In this document: positions 38,628-47,001 of the stretch, piece by piece | Layout: each line of letters opens with the position of its first letter | Position numbering within the stretch: the first letter of the stretch is position 1 | Assembly (NCBI RefSeq): GCF_026540855.1 | Contig: NZ_JALNUP010000008.1 | Span: 62,001-126,000 of the forward strand | Direction of reading: 5' to 3' | Origin: Sphingomonas sp. GC_Shp_5 | GTDB lineage: Bacteria; Pseudomonadota; Alphaproteobacteria; Sphingomonadales; Sphingomonadaceae | DNA: 64,000 bases | The notes under the pieces: generated by a model | What the model was told of the DNA's origin: nothing | Seen by the model: the letters and a program-made list of their open reading frames with translations, nothing else | The model's database searches: none | Position numbers and translations under genes: made by a program

Positions 38628-41195
38628 TCAGAACTGAACGTTCAGCGTCGCCGAGACGGTGCGCGGCGGGCTGATGAAGACGAACGGATCGTTGGTGTTG
38701 GCCACGCCGCTGCTGGCGTGGTTGATGTACAGCACGTCGAACAGGTTGGTGACGTTGAGCTGGAGGTAGGTCTTGTCGTTGAGACCGGTCCAGCCAAGGT
38801 TCATCCGCGCGTCGAGGTTGACCACCGTATAACCCTTGGTGACCTTGCCATAATCCACGCCATTGTAGACGAGATTGAGGTTCTGGTCGTTGAGGTAGCT
38901 CGGGCCGGTACGCTTGAGCTCGGCACCGATGGTGACGGGGTCGACGTCGACCTGGGCGCGGCCGCCCGCGGTGTAGGTCGGGGCGCCCGATTCACGCTTG
39001 CCGGCGGTCAACGCATAGATCGACTGGCCCGCGGTGGTGCAGGTGCCGATGCCGGCGTTGAGCCCCGCGGTGACGTTGGCGGCGGTGCACTCGCCGGTGA
39101 CGACATCGTCGAGGATCTTCGACTTCAGGTACGAGCCGAAGGCATAGAGGGTCAGCGGACGGATCGGATGGTAGATAACGCTGCCGTCGACGCCGTACTT
39201 ATGCACGGTGCCGAGATTGCGATACACGGTGATGTCGTTGACCGGATCATAGGACGATGCCAGCCGGTTCGAGAAGATCGTGTACCACGGGCCGACCTGC
39301 GCCTCGATCTTGCCGCTGTGGTAGCGGACGCCGGCGTCGAAGTTCTGCGTGATCTCCGGCTTGGTGTCCTGGACTCCTGGGGCGCTGTAGAAGGACGCAT
39401 AGAGGTTGTCCGTGCCCGGGACCTGGATGCCTTCCGAATAGCTCGCATACAGCGACATGCCGTTGTCGAACTTGTAGGTCAGGCCCGCGCTCGGCAGCAC
39501 GCGATTGTACGCGAAGTTGCGGGTCTGCGGCAGCACGTACGTGGGGTTCGCCGCAGCGTAGGCGGCAAGATCGGTGGCATCGCCATCGACGCAGCTGACG
39601 CCGCCGGTTGCCGAGGTGGTGAAGCAATAGTTGTTCAGCTCGCGGCGGAAGAACTTGCCCGATACACCGCCGGTGACCGTCAAATGATTGTCGAAGAAGC
39701 GGCCGCGATATTCGCCCGACACTTCGTTGAGCGTCACGTACGACTTGCGGTTGCGCTTCTCGACGATGTTGCCATCGGCATCGAGCAGCGGATCGTCGAT
39801 CGGGAAATAGGCGGTCGAGAAGCCGTTCTGCTGCAGCGGGGCGAGCTCGCCGGTCTGGCGGTGGCGGGCATGGTCATAGGTGTAGCTGAGGCGCAGCGAC
39901 TGGGTGTCGGACGGCGACCACAGCAACGAGCTGAGCACCAGCACGCGATTGGTCTGGGTGTGGCTCGGGGCATACAGCTTGACGCCGCTTGCCGTCATCG
40001 TCTTGCAGCTGCCGTCGGCATTGAACACGGTGCAGACCTTGCGGCCGTCATCGAGCACGTCGCCATCACCGTTGAGATCGCGGCCGAAATAATAGCCGGT
40101 ACCGTAGGCGCCGGTAACATAGCCGAGCGCACCGCCGGTGCCGGCGCTTTCGAACGCGTTCACCGCACTCGAGCCGCCGTTCGCCTTGGTGTACCAATAG
40201 GTCGGGTCGACCGAGAGCACCAGATTGTGGCCGAGATGGAAGCTCGACGAACCGCGCAGCGTGCCGGTGTTCGACGGATTGTAGCTCGCGGTATAATCGG
40301 TGCCGCACGCATTAGGGACGTCCGACACGCCAGCCTGCGGCGTATCCACCTGGCAGGCAGCTATGGTCTGGTCGCGCGCTGCCTTGGTGCGCGGCGCGGC
40401 ATCGAGGTAGAAATCGGGCGTGTTGTTGTTGCGGTTGACGTTGTAATTGCCCGCGAGCGAGACGAAATCGCCGCTGCCGCCGATCGGCTGATAGACCTTG
40501 AAGTTATAGGCGGTCTTGTCGATCTTGCCTTGGTTCGAATATTGGGCGTTGTACGTCTGGTTGCTCGCCGCGAACCAGGCCTTGGTGCCCCAGGGCGTGA
40601 ACGTGCCGGTGTTGATCATGCCGAACACGCGCATCATGTCGAGATCGCCGATCGATCCCGCCATCCGCGCACCGGGCTGGTCGGTGGGCGTCACCGTGAC
40701 ATAGTTGACGGTCGAGCCGGACGCCGACGCCGTCGGGCTATCGAGATCGGTCGAGCCGAGCACGACTTCGACATGCTCGATCAGCTCGGGATCGACCTGC
40801 TGGTTCGAATAGATGGCATAATTACCGGTGTCATTGAGCGGCACGCCATCGACGGTCAGCGCGATGCGGCTGGCGTCGAAGCCGCGGATGGTGAGCGTGC
40901 CACCAGACGAGCCATAAGCGTCGTTGTTGGTGAAGCTGACACCCGGCAGGTTGTTGATCGTTTCGAGTACCGACTGGCCGGCGACCTCATGGCTGAGGAA
41001 CGCGTTCGAGAGCGCAACCTTGGTCTTGGGGCTGTCAGGAATCGTTGCGCCCGAATCTTCGGCGGCGTTGGCGCCGGTCACGACGATGTCGTCCGACTTC
41101 TCGAACTCGCGGGTGCCCGTCGACTGCGCGAACGCAGCGGCTGGGATCATCAGCGCGGCATAGGCCACGCCGAGCATCATGTGTTTCGGTCGCAT
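38628..41195 (-). CDS. TonB-dependent receptor
   Basis: About 855 residues. Signal peptide MMLGVAYAALMIPAAAFAQ, TonB box SDDIVVTGANAAE, a plug with SVLETINNLPGVSFTNND and TIRGFDASRIALTVDGVPLND, and a barrel ending in SATLNVQF. The plug has the NNLPGV...GSSGGTLTIRGFDASRIALTVDG form of a receptor group whose cargo I do not know; the cysteine-containing extracellular loops are notable. GAGGAAA is best spaced from the ATG at 41195; ATG at 41198 is also possible. A strong terminator follows. No hydrolase or transporter is adjacent, so there is no contextual clue. Confidence 0.88.
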   Translation of the reverse strand: MRPKHMMLGVAYAALMIPAAAFAQSTGTREFEKSDDIVVTGANAAEDSGATIPDSPKTKVALSNAFLSHEVAGQSVLETINNLPGVSFTNNDAYGSSGGTLTIRGFDASRIALTVDGVPLNDTGNYAIYSNQQVDPELIEHVEVVLGSTDLDSPTASASGSTVNYVTVTPTDQPGARMAGSIGDLDMMRVFGMINTGTFTPWGTKAWFAASNQTYNAQYSNQGKIDKTAYNFKVYQPIGGSGDFVSLAGNYNVNRNNNTPDFYLDAAPRTKAARDQTIAACQVDTPQAGVSDVPNACGTDYTASYNPSNTGTLRGSSSFHLGHNLVLSVDPTYWYTKANGGSSAVNAFESAGTGGALGYVTGAYGTGYYFGRDLNGDGDVLDDGRKVCTVFNADGSCKTMTASGVKLYAPSHTQTNRVLVLSSLLWSPSDTQSLRLSYTYDHARHRQTGELAPLQQNGFSTAYFPIDDPLLDADGNIVEKRNRKSYVTLNEVSGEYRGRFFDNHLTVTGGVSGKFFRRELNNYCFTTSATGGVSCVDGDATDLAAYAAANPTYVLPQTRNFAYNRVLPSAGLTYKFDNGMSLYASYSEGIQVPGTDNLYASFYSAPGVQDTKPEITQNFDAGVRYHSGKIEAQVGPWYTIFSNRLASSYDPVNDITVYRNLGTVHKYGVDGSVIYHPIRPLTLYAFGSYLKSKILDDVVTGECTAANVTAGLNAGIGTCTTAGQSIYALTAGKRESGAPTYTAGGRAQVDVDPVTIGAELKRTGPSYLNDQNLNLVYNGVDYGKVTKGYTVVNLDARMNLGWTGLNDKTYLQLNVTNLFDVLYINHASSGVANTNDPFVFISPPRTVSATLNVQF

Positions 41196-41462
41196 CATTT
41201 TCCTCAAAGCCCCCCAGGGCGCCGACTTGCCGCGAGATGCGGCAGGCCCCCTTTGCCAGCGAATGAGAAAGTTTTGTGACGGATCTGAGTGTCGCGAACC
41301 CGTTGATTAACGGAGTTTTGTTGCGTTGCACCCAAGCACCACTTTGTCACCGACGGTTACGTCAATGCATCCGATTGTTGGCGCATATGTCAGTGTTGGG
41401 CGTGCTCTACGGCCGAGCGAGGTGGCAGAAGTAGGCTGGCGCGATGATCGCCGCAAGCTATC

Positions 41463-42554
41463 CTACGGCTGATCGCCTGGGCCAATCGGCGCCAGTCCAT
41501 CCATGATGGCGGTCAAGGCCAGCGCGGTCTGCAATTCCATGGCGCTATGACCGGCATTGGTCCGCACGTAAGTCACCGGCGTCGCACCGACCGCGGCCAT
41601 CGCTGCGATCAGCCGGGATGCCTGGGTGAGCGGGCACACCTGGTCGAACCGCCCGTGGACGACATGCATTGGGGTGGCCGCGATCCGATCGACATTGCGG
41701 AGGATATAGTCCGGCTCGAGGAACAGGTGGTTGGCGAAGAAATGCGCCTCGATCTGCGCGAACGACAGCGCGAACTCGGCATCGCCGAACTTGCCGGGGT
41801 CGTCGTCCTGCGGGATCATGTTGGAGATCGTGCCTTCCCACACCGACCAGGCGAGCGCCGCGCGCAACTGCAACGCGCGATCGGCGTCGCTCTGCGGCAC
41901 CATGTCGAAGATCGCCTTATAGGCGTGCATCATGTCGGCGCGGCGATCGGCCGGAATAACCTCGACGAACGCGCGCCACTCGTCGGGATAAGTCACATAG
42001 CTACCGGGCTCGGTCAGCGCGAACGGCGCTTCGGCGAAGGTCGCGGCATTGCCTTGGTACATGTAGCGCAGATCCTCGCGCGCGCCGATGAAGATGCCGC
42101 GCAGGATCAGCGTGGCGACATGCTGCGGATGGCGGATCGCATAGACCAGCGCGAGCGTGCTGCCCCAGCTTCCGCCGAACACGTGCATCTTGCCGACGAT
42201 ACCGAGCGCGTCGCGTAAGGCGTTGATGTCCTCGACCAGATAGTCGGTGGAATTGCGGGTCAACGCCAGCTGCGGCCCCGCCTCGGCAACGGTTGGCTCG
42301 CTGCGGCCGCAACCGCGCTGGTCGAACAGGATGACGCGGTAGCGCGCCGGATCGAAGAAGCGTGCCATCACCGGCGCACAGGCGCCACCGGGCCCGCCGT
42401 GCAGGAACATCACCGGCTCGCCCGCCGAGTTGCCATATTCCTCCCAGTATAGCCGATGATCGGGCGCGGCATCGACCTGCAACAGCCCGCTGCGATTGGG
42501 TTCGGCGGCCGGGTATGTCCACTCGTCCGTTATGGCACTGGTCGCCTGAAGCAC
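41463..42554 (-). CDS. pip: Proline iminopeptidase
   Basis: Cytoplasmic serine peptidase (family S33) removing N-terminal proline, 363 residues. Motifs: oxyanion HGGPGGAC (residues 52-59), FDQRGCGRS, nucleophile S129 in GGSWGS, D304 in HGRFDQVCP and H336 in NAGHSAM. The start is a GTG at 42554 with no good ribosome-binding site, so the extreme N-terminus is uncertain. Next upstream, beyond a 538-bp gap, is a dipeptidyl peptidase IV-type gene on the same strand; the two enzymes would together clear proline-containing peptides. Confidence 0.9.
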   Translation of the reverse strand: MLQATSAITDEWTYPAAEPNRSGLLQVDAAPDHRLYWEEYGNSAGEPVMFLHGGPGGACAPVMARFFDPARYRVILFDQRGCGRSEPTVAEAGPQLALTRNSTDYLVEDINALRDALGIVGKMHVFGGSWGSTLALVYAIRHPQHVATLILRGIFIGAREDLRYMYQGNAATFAEAPFALTEPGSYVTYPDEWRAFVEVIPADRRADMMHAYKAIFDMVPQSDADRALQLRAALAWSVWEGTISNMIPQDDDPGKFGDAEFALSFAQIEAHFFANHLFLEPDYILRNVDRIAATPMHVVHGRFDQVCPLTQASRLIAAMAAVGATPVTYVRTNAGHSAMELQTALALTAIMDGLAPIGPGDQP

Positions 42555-42819
42555 GGGAATAATGATCGTTCATCCTTACTGCGTGTGCGAGGGCTAACCG
42601 GCCCTGAACCCGTTCGCAACTTCGTGCGGCTATCTGTGATGGTCACGGCATGCCATCGAGCGGCGCGGCACGGCCTGTCGAGACAATTGAGGCGTTCAGG
42701 CGATGTATCGCCACTTGGCCTGCCACGCCGCGGACGTCGGTTCGGCTGCAATCGAGCGGGTGGCAGTTGGTCAACGGCGGCCTGTTCGCAACCAACCCCG
42801 GCCGCGCTTTGGCCGTCAA

Positions 42820-42853
42820 ACGACAACGCCGCCGGTAAGGACGGCGTTGTCGT
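42820..42853. repeat. Perfect 12-bp inverted repeat
   Basis: ACGACAACGCCG (42820-42831) and CGGCGTTGTCGT (42842-42853) with a 10-nt loop. No T-run follows on either strand. It is far from both neighbouring stop codons, so it is not obviously a terminator for either. Confidence 0.7.
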
Positions 42854-42966
42854 ATCCGGAGACTGATCGCAGAGCCCGCGCTGAACGATGCGCCACTTCT
42901 GTGATCATCGATATTCGACGCTCGACACACATCCGAAGCGGGATCTAGTCCGATCATGTCAACGGC

Positions 42967-43039
42967 GAGATTTACAGCCTAAAAAGGCTGTCTAGAGCAA
43001 TCTCTGATTTGTCACGGACTAGGACTAAGCCGTTTTTTT
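42967..43039 (+). terminator. Nested hairpin plus hairpin-T7 element
   Basis: Outer arms GAGATT/AATCTC enclose ACAGCCT/AGGCTGT (42974-42991). After it, ACGG..CCGT (43014-43033) is followed directly by seven Ts. The last stem is weak, so termination is tentative. Confidence 0.35.
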
Positions 43040-43092
43040 CACGGGTGCACTCCGCGTAGCGCAAGTTCCCGCTGAACACCGGCAGCCCTATC

Positions 43093-45438
43093 TCACTTTG
43101 CGACACCGGGCGCTACTATCTTGAACTCTTTAGGCGGCTCTGCCCCCATCAGATTGTCGACAAAATAGTCCCAGCGACGCCGCATCATATAGTTTGCTTG
43201 ATCGCCGTAGCCGTGATGCGCGCGGGGGAATAGCACCAGATCGAAGTTCTTGTTCGCTTTCTGAAGCGCGTCGACCACCAGCAGTGTCGACGACACCGGC
43301 ACGTTATCGTCGAGGATACCATGCGCTAGCATCAACTTGCCCGTCAGGTTGCGAGCGAGATCCTCATTGGCCTGCACATCATAGTTGGAGCTCTTCCCGT
43401 TACTCTCCAGCAAACCTAGGTACTTTTCGTAATAATCGTCTTCATAGTTCCGGTTGTCGTGGTTGCCGCTCTCGGCAATCCCAACCTTGAAGAACTCAGG
43501 GTAGCGAAACATCGCAGCGGCGGTCGCATTGCCGCCGCCTGAGTGCCCCCAGATGCCGACCCGATCGGTATCCATCCATGCATGTCGCGACGCCAGATCC
43601 TTGATCCCAGTGACTTGGTCAGGGACGGCTTGCTTGCCCATGTCGTGATAGTAGAAGTCCTGAAAGATCTTCGAGCGGCGCGGCGTACCCAGCGCGTCGA
43701 TCTCCACCACGGCAAAGCCGAGCTGTGCCAACGCACCGGCGTCGCCCATAGACGGAGCGAACTGCCGGGACGAAATCGTTCCGATGAACGGCCCTGGATA
43801 GATATAGTCGATGACCGGATATTTCTGCCGCGGATCAAGCCTCGCCGGCTTGAAGAGCAGCCCGTAGCACAGCGTTTTGCCGTCGGCGCACCGGACGGCG
43901 ATGTTCTCCGGCGCCTGCCAGCCCGCCGCTCGCAATCGGGTCACGTCGCCTTTCGCCAGCTCCTTGACCACCGTGCCATCCGCACGCCGCAAGACCGCGG
44001 TCTGCGGCTCCTGAGGAGTCGAAAAGATATCCACGAAGTAACGTCCGTCGCTCGAGGGCGTCGCGATATGGTCCTGCTTCTCAGGCGTCAGCAGCTTCGG
44101 TTTGCCGCCCTTAAGATTGATCGCATAGATGCTGTGATAGTAGGGATCGACGCCGGGTTCCCGCCCGACCCCGGCGACCAGCATCTTCCCGCTGCGCTCG
44201 TCGATGAACACCGGATGGTCGACGTTCCAGTGGCCTTGGGTCACCTGCCGTACCAGCCTGCCGGTACGTGCGCTGTACAGATAGTAATGACCCCAATCGT
44301 CGCGCTGCGACCACCACAGGATCTCGCCTCGCTCTGACAGATAGCGCCAGTTGATACCCTCGTCATTGTATCCGCTGTCGAACCAGGTCGGCACCGTCTC
44401 GGTGAACACCTCGCGCACCGTGCCCGTCGCCGTATCGGCGATGCGCACCGTCTCCACCTTGTGGTCGCGCGAGGTCGACACGAACGCGAGCGTCCGGCCG
44501 TCCTTGGCCCATTGCATGTCCTGCGGACCCGCGCCGCACACCACGTCGTCGCACAGCGATGACCGGTGCAGGTCGGGCGACATCTTCAGACGGACGACGC
44601 GGGCATCGTCCACATCGATGATGACACGCTGGATATGGATGATCTCCTTGTCGCCCACGAAAGGGTATTTCCACGTGTCCGTAAGGGAGTGGCCGACCTG
44701 CGTCGTGGTCGTCGTGAAGTCCGCGACCGTGCGCTGATCTTGCTGGAAGGTCGCTATCTTCCGCGAATCCGGCGACCAGATCACGATCGCCTGATCCGAG
44801 TGTTTCCAGCCAGCGTTATCCGTCGCGTAGCCGAAATCCTTGACGCCATCTGTCGTCAGCCGCCGCTCCGCGCCGGAGTTGACGTCCCGTACCCACAGGT
44901 TCCAGTCCCGCACAAACGCCGCGCGCTTGCCATCCGGAGAGACCACCGCAGACGCCCTGCTTCGCTGCGCCGCGGCGCCAGCGATCTGGCCGGCGTCGAG
45001 CTTAGCCATCGTCCTGCAATCATAAGGCTGCGCCAGCGCGCACGAATAACGCTCGCCACCAACGCTCACGACCGCGGTGTTCGCCGTAAAATCCGGCTCC
45101 AGCCCCTCGACGAACAGCCTCTTCGCGTCCTGCTCCTTCAGCCCGGCCGCATTCAGCGATGTCAGCAATGCCGCCGTGTCGAAGGCTGGTACCTTCGTGC
45201 CCTTCGCCGCATCGCCGAGCATGATCGTCGGCACGCCGTGGCTGGTGTCCGCATACCAGAAGTGCCGGGCATCGATCCAATGCGCTGCCCGCACCGCGTG
45301 GTCGACCAGTGGCGATGTCCACGGGCTCAGTTGGTGCATGGCGCGATCATAGTCGGTGGCAGTCACCGTCGGTCGCTGCTGCGCGGCCGCCGTGCCGACG
45401 ATCATGGAAGCCCAAAGCAAGCAGGCGATCAAACGCAT
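43093..45438 (-). CDS. Dipeptidyl peptidase IV-type serine peptidase (S9)
   Basis: Exported prolyl dipeptidase of 781 residues; signal peptide LIACLLWASMIVGTAAAQ. An eight-bladed propeller (about residues 60-500) precedes the alpha/beta hydrolase domain. Triad: S633 (GHSGGGNA), D711 (HGILDDNVP), and His 741 or 742 (RAHHGYGDQ). It would trim Xaa-Pro dipeptides from peptides in the periplasm. The ATG at 45438 lacks a strong Shine-Dalgarno sequence. Codon third positions look a little less GC-rich than in neighbours, by eye. It stands next to a decayed patch of genes. Confidence 0.9.
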   Translation of the reverse strand: MRLIACLLWASMIVGTAAAQQRPTVTATDYDRAMHQLSPWTSPLVDHAVRAAHWIDARHFWYADTSHGVPTIMLGDAAKGTKVPAFDTAALLTSLNAAGLKEQDAKRLFVEGLEPDFTANTAVVSVGGERYSCALAQPYDCRTMAKLDAGQIAGAAAQRSRASAVVSPDGKRAAFVRDWNLWVRDVNSGAERRLTTDGVKDFGYATDNAGWKHSDQAIVIWSPDSRKIATFQQDQRTVADFTTTTTQVGHSLTDTWKYPFVGDKEIIHIQRVIIDVDDARVVRLKMSPDLHRSSLCDDVVCGAGPQDMQWAKDGRTLAFVSTSRDHKVETVRIADTATGTVREVFTETVPTWFDSGYNDEGINWRYLSERGEILWWSQRDDWGHYYLYSARTGRLVRQVTQGHWNVDHPVFIDERSGKMLVAGVGREPGVDPYYHSIYAINLKGGKPKLLTPEKQDHIATPSSDGRYFVDIFSTPQEPQTAVLRRADGTVVKELAKGDVTRLRAAGWQAPENIAVRCADGKTLCYGLLFKPARLDPRQKYPVIDYIYPGPFIGTISSRQFAPSMGDAGALAQLGFAVVEIDALGTPRRSKIFQDFYYHDMGKQAVPDQVTGIKDLASRHAWMDTDRVGIWGHSGGGNATAAAMFRYPEFFKVGIAESGNHDNRNYEDDYYEKYLGLLESNGKSSNYDVQANEDLARNLTGKLMLAHGILDDNVPVSSTLLVVDALQKANKNFDLVLFPRAHHGYGDQANYMMRRRWDYFVDNLMGAEPPKEFKIVAPGVAK

Positions 45439-45588
45439 CAAGGAGCTTTCTGAAGGTTGGAAGTCGAGATTCACGGAAGAGAGTGTGAGGGGCTTGTCCC
45501 GTCGCTCACCCCAAGCGTTGCTGCCCCCTGGAATGGGCATGGCCATCATGGAGACCGGCGGCGACGATCACAATAGCGCAGGTCCACC

Positions 45589-45985
45589 ATGCTTAGCGTT
45601 AGCCGACGCTACGACGACCTCGCTGCGATGGCGGACACATCGGCACTGGCGCAGACGCAGGACACCAGGCACTGCTCGATCAGTCGATCGCGACCAGCGC
45701 CGATGCCGCGCCCGACAGCGCCGACATGATCGTCGTCACCGGCTCGGATCCGCCTTGCCAGGCTGGACAATGCCGCGCCGGTGTCGGAGATCACATCTCA
45801 ATCGATTACCGATCACGGGTTCATCGCCGCTGCCGATGCGCTCAACAATCTGCTGTCCAACGCGCCGGTGCTCAACCAGGCAGACGGCAGCGGCGATTCC
45901 AGTGGCCCGGGTTACTGGCTTGCCGAGTCCACGATCCTGCATGTCGCCTCGCTTCTTTGGCCACGGGCCGCTACGGTGCAAGGCG
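45589..45985 (+). pseudogene. Decayed TonB-dependent receptor fragment (N-terminus and plug start)
   Basis: Three frames must be joined to see it. In one frame a start at 45589 runs to SALAQTQDT. In another, ATSADAAPDSADMIVVTG gives a TonB box ending near 45744. A one-base loss then moves the reading to RIRLARLDNAAPVSEITSQ and SITDHGFIAAADALNNLL, which is a textbook plug start. Recognisable sequence fades after GDSSGPGYW (about 45920), and the region overlaps the end of the convergent receiver gene at 45971. Only about 130 codons remain of some 700-900. Clearly non-functional as a receptor. Confidence 0.65.
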
Positions 45986-46351
45986 CCTAAACGTTTCAGT
46001 CAACGCCTGGGGGTTGAGCGGTTTGGTCAAAATCACTGCTTGCGCGTCACACGGCATGCACTCTTGTGGCATGGCCGTTATAAAGATGACCGGAATCGGC
46101 CCCCAGGTCTCTTGGATCGTGTGTACGGCTAACGGGCCAGTTCCAGCCCGCAGATTTACATCCGATAGGATGATGTCGGGGCGCCGACCGGCCGCAGCTT
46201 GAACCGCATCCCGCTCGCAATCGACAATCTCAATAGAGGTCGCACCCCCGTCACGTGCCAGCTGTTCGACATAATCTGCGATCAGCCAATCATCTTCAAT
46301 AATCAGTACATGGCACACATGCTTTCCAATCGCGTCGCTTGTTACAACCAT
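45971..46351 (-). CDS. Single-domain response regulator (CheY-like receiver)
   Basis: 126 residues, receiver domain only. Acid pocket E19-D20-D21 (LIIEDDWLI), phospho-acceptor D64 (DIILSDVNL), T92 (FITA) and K110 (LTKPLNP) are all present, so it should be phosphorylated. No output domain: it would work through protein contact, like the divergent receivers paired with HWE/HisKA_2 kinases in alphaproteobacteria. No kinase is adjacent. The C-terminus overlaps the decayed receptor fragment on the other strand. A broken receiver gene lies 102 bp upstream on the same strand. Confidence 0.82.
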   Translation of the reverse strand: MVVTSDAIGKHVCHVLIIEDDWLIADYVEQLARDGGATSIEIVDCERDAVQAAAGRRPDIILSDVNLRAGTGPLAVHTIQETWGPIPVIFITAMPQECMPCDAQAVILTKPLNPQALTETFRRLAP

Positions 46352-46453
46352 GCTCGACGACGATCGGGCCCTTGCTGAGCTGAATTTAGTTAAGGTGGGT
46401 TGTCCATAAAACGATCGTTTGTTGAACGCACCGATGACGCAAGGGCGACAATC

Positions 46454-46833
46454 TCAGTGGGGCGCGGCCATCTTGGCATCAACCAATAGCGTCAGCGCGC
46501 GTGGATCATACGGTTTCGGGATAAAAACCCCGTGATTGGGAATGTCAGCGGCAGCTAAATTCGGCCCTCCCGAGGTGACGATGAGCTTCAAATCAGGTTG
46601 CTGACGGTGAGCGATAACAGCGAGATCAATGCCGTCGAGATTGCCAGGCATATTGATATCGGTGAAGAGCAGATCGATCCGACCTGCTGCCTGGATGACC
46701 GCCAGCGCCTCTTCGACGCAGTCGGCGTCGAGAACGATCATCCCGTGCTCAATCAACACATCACCGCGATCATACGCACGAAGGGCTCGTCTTCAACGAC
46801 TAGGACGACGAAGCGGCTGGGGTTTTCGGCCAC
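46454..46833 (-). pseudogene. Frameshifted single-domain response regulator
   Basis: From a GTG at 46833 the minus strand reads MAENPSRFVVLVVEDEP then FVRMIAV before hitting TGA at 46753-46755. One frame over, the text continues DVLIEHGMIVLDADCVEEAL with the acceptor LLFTDINMPG and switch lysine IPKPYDP, to a stop at 46454. A single-base deletion near 46763 joins the two halves exactly at a conserved point. Without the N-terminal acidic pocket the remaining frame (GTG at 46759) would not be a working receiver. A sequencing error is the alternative. Confidence 0.75.
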
Positions 46834-46914
46834 CGAAAGTCAACCGCTCGCGCCGAAGGCCGTTCCGGATATTATCATTAGTTGTCAATGAGAACGCTTG
46901 CGCAATGAGTTTGT

Positions 46915-46966
46915 GAGGCGGTCTTGAACCGATGCAAGCCGGCTTCGGTTGATCCGCAATCCGCCT
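46915..46966 (-). terminator. Nested hairpin downstream of the Gfo/Idh gene
   Basis: AACCGA/TCGGTT (46927-46950) around the palindrome AGCCGGCT, itself enclosed by AGGCGG/CCGCCT (46915-46966). It lies 36 bp past the dehydrogenase stop. Confidence 0.5.
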
Positions 46967-47001
46967 GCTTTCGGCCGGACACATCGAGAAAGATGCCGAA
47001 A

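Larger units (their letters stand above)
42555..43092. other. 538-bp non-coding gap with strong secondary structure
   Basis: No frame here looks like a real protein. It holds a perfect 12-bp inverted repeat (42820-42853), a nested hairpin (42967-43004), and a weaker hairpin followed by seven Ts (43014-43039) that could terminate a plus-strand transcript. The right third is clearly more AT-rich than the surroundings. It could contain a small RNA or be the remains of a lost element. Confidence 0.5.

Noticed and set aside
36547..38637. Plus-strand open frame of 696 codons
   Set aside because: Antisense to the autotransporter; composition is Arg/Gly/Asp-rich with no fold features, typical of a high-GC shadow.
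41228..41244. TGCCGC/GCGGCA hairpin in the receptor leader as an attenuator or riboswitch
   Set aside because: A lone 6-bp stem without conserved blocks is too little to support a regulatory RNA.
38523..41279. Plus-strand open frame of 918 codons
   Set aside because: Antisense to an unmistakable TonB receptor with TonB box, plug motif and barrel end.
42456..42866. Plus-strand frame containing GDVSPLG, faintly like a Tn3 transposase end
   Set aside because: Only a few residues agree and nothing upstream or downstream supports a transposase; chance is more likely.
45781..45990. A 69-codon gene starting at 45781
   Set aside because: It is the in-frame remainder of the decayed TonB receptor plug, not an independent small protein.
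46454..46759. A 101-residue receiver starting at the GTG at 46759
   Set aside because: The missing N-terminal acidic pocket is found one base out of frame just upstream, so this is part of a frameshifted gene.
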